Program-made: the position numbers and the translations under genes | Source of the DNA: Trematomus loennbergii | Lineage: Eukaryota > Chordata > Actinopteri > Perciformes > Nototheniidae | Assembly (NCBI GenBank): GCA_012861695.1 | Contig: JAAOOA010000002.1 | Location: 17,398,303-17,462,302, forward strand | Direction of reading: 5' to 3' | Length of the DNA: 64,000 nucleotides | The notes under the pieces: generated by a model | What the model was told of the DNA's origin: nothing | The model's input: the letters and a program-made list of their open reading frames with translations, nothing else | Databases searched by the model: none | Part shown: piece after piece, positions 62,242 through 64,000 of the stretch | Numbering within the stretch: position 1 is the stretch's first letter | Layout: each line of letters begins with the position of its first letter

Positions 62242-62988
62242 ATGCTGCCTGCTGTTGTAAAGCTCTGTTGTGGAATCTCCTACCCCCATCTGAGGAGTCT
62301 GGCAGGTATTCACTAACAGTAATCTGATCAAATATGTTTCTCTTTATATCATTTCACGCAAATGCTGCATTCTGGGATTGACAACTGAGCTTTTGTTTCT
62401 CTTAACTGTTCAATCCTGCAGGACTTCAACGCACAGCTGTGGCAGTGATAGGCAAGGAGCTCACACACCTGCAGAGATGGGGACGGGTCCAACATCACAT
62501 GAGAACACATGGTGGAATCAAGTATAATGGTAAGAAAAATACAAACAAAAAAAGTCAGTTCTGTTATCAGTGTTCTCTTGAGATTGCTAAGAAGAATATT
62601 TTGCAGCGCCTGGACCCGAAGATGTAAAGCCTTTGAAAGAAGACGAAGACTTTTGTGTAAAACAAGGCCAAGAAGCAATGAGGAAAGCTCTCTGCATGCT
62701 GGAAGACACAAAAGGATGGAAGGTCGAGCTCACAGAGGTAACATCCATCGGATTCAAGTTTTTGTTTTCTAATACATGTGCATCATGTAACGATTGAATA
62801 TGTCTGCTTGTTTTGTTGCTCCTTTGTAGAGCGAAGAAGATGTTATTTGTAGCAAAGTAGTGGCGGGGGCCGGGAAGGTCTTCAGGCTGGAGGCGGTGCT
62901 GGAAGCCAGCGTGGAGGAGCTCTACGACCTCCTGTTTGTCAGAGTGGAGGAGATGCACCAGTGGAACCCGAGCATACAGCAGATCAAA
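62242..62988 (+). CDS. star2: Steroidogenic acute regulatory protein, Star2-like; first four exons, cut by window end
   Basis: STAR proteins move cholesterol to the inner mitochondrial membrane, the rate-setting step of steroid hormone synthesis. Exons: 62242-62305, 62422-62529, 62607-62737, 62830-62988, all in phase with clean splice sites. The start MLPAVVKLCCGISYPHLRSL is a basic, hydrophobic mitochondrial leader like that of STAR. Then come GLQRTAVAVIGKELTHL, a short variable linker, VKQGQEAMRKALCMLEDTKG W, and the beginning of the START domain: GAGKVFRLEAVLEASVEELY and MHQWNPSIQQIK. The linker and the START residues differ more from fish Star than orthologues usually do, which favours the Star2 paralogue. 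The rest of the START domain (three exons in known genes) lies beyond base 64000; nothing exon-like appears in 62989-64000. Confidence 0.88.
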
Positions 62989-63272
62989 GTGAGTCGCTGA
63001 CATTAAATATTTGATCAACTGCGATATAGTCAATAGTATATCAATTTCGTGATATGAGAGAGACGACAGTAGATATCGTCTTTCTATAATAACTGTTGGT
63101 TATTCATCTAAAAATGCATAGTGTGAATATTTTGTAAAGCACCAATACTAAACCGTGGAATATTGTCACAATATCAAAGAGGCATTTGATCAGAAATAGT
63201 GTGATATTTGATTGTCTCCATATTGCATGCCCTACTGTGAAACTATTACCTAAAATACCATAACAGTACCAT

Positions 63273-63787
63273 TTAAAGGACACCTATTATGCAAAATCCA
63301 CTTCTTCATGTCTTTTATACATAAACATGTGTCCCCTCTGTGTAAAAAGATTCTTAAAGTTTCAGGAAAAATATTCACTCACTTTTTGTCCTGATCCATT
63401 TATATCAAAACCTGTCTGAAAATGAGCTGATCAGATTTTGGCCACTTTATGATGTCATAACGATTTTTTGGCTTGTGTAACCATTAGCCAATAACCAACC
63501 AAGGTAACCCCCCCCCCCACCTTATCACCTGGATCTCCTCCTAGAGCACCATTCTGTTATTTTTAACCAAATATCTCTCAGAGGGCGTGGGGAGTGGCTC
63601 CTTATTTTCATCTAAAGTAAAAGACACAGAATCAGCACTTTTGAAACTGGGTTGAAACAGAGGGGATTATGGGATGCTACAATGCATGATCTGTTTGGTA
63701 TTTCGAGCCAAACTCTTCAGACATGTTTTGTATATATCTGAGACCTAGACTATATTGATGTAAAACAGTATAATAGGGGACCTTTAA
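63273..63787. mobile_element. TTAA-bounded element in star2 intron 4
   Basis: The ends TTAAAGGACACCTATTATGC and TATAATAGGGGACCTTTAA are inverted repeats, 515 bases apart. It is an uninterrupted relative, in opposite orientation, of the element split at 36518-38227. Internal landmarks match: CAAAATCCACTT at one end, AGTGGCTCCTTATTTTCATC in the middle, and ACATGTTTTGTATATAT at the other end. Confidence 0.88.
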
Positions 63788-64000
63788 GCATCACAGGTTT
63801 GAAGATCTGTACCTAATATAAAACGTTATCTGAAGGGCTTTTTTATAGACTACATTTCTATTTTCTAAGCCATAATTCTTTGGCTTTATGCTATATCTTT
63901 GCAAAAATAAAAGTATTCTAACAATACACACATCCCATTGTAATTTTCATTTGCAGTCCACGTAGTGTTTTGCAAACTAAATGTGATATTTGTGTCTCTT

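Overview
The window is ordinary nuclear DNA from a teleost fish, most likely a spiny-rayed (acanthomorph) species. It carries vertebrate genes with GT-AG introns and is dense in fish-type repeats: an APE-type LINE, tRNA-derived SINEs, hAT elements with 8-bp target duplications, TTAA-flanked MITEs and a long GT tract. I could not name the species. I found no prokaryotic operon, CRISPR array, virus or gene cluster that looks like an undescribed system.

Layout. 1-2600: degraded LINE on the minus strand. 2600-9058: intergenic, AT-rich. 9059-33600 (+): polr3a, the largest subunit of RNA polymerase III, in 31 exons like the human gene; its introns hold two hAT elements with target duplications, nested MITEs and several SINEs. 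36055-45960 (-): a QRFP/26RFa receptor-like class A GPCR in six coding exons, tail-to-tail with polr3a; its last intron holds a TTAA element split by two separate hAT insertions. 50893-55654 (+): a fish homologue of TBATA (SPATIAL), eight recognisable exons. 62242-62988 (+): first four coding exons of a steroidogenic acute regulatory protein, closest in character to fish Star2, cut by the window end, with a TATA box 56 bp upstream.

The four genes do not form a pathway. They are transcription machinery, a neuropeptide receptor, a thymus/brain/testis protein and a mitochondrial cholesterol-transfer protein that happen to be neighbours.

The observation most worth checking is technical. Many exons of polr3a, one of the receptor and probably two junctions of tbata are out of frame by one or two bases, mostly in short homopolymers, while splice sites and flanking codons stay conserved. 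This looks like uncorrected consensus error rather than decay. The most striking biological structures are nested transposons whose order of insertion can be read from intact target duplications. Protein identities come from recognition of conserved sequence, not from a database search.
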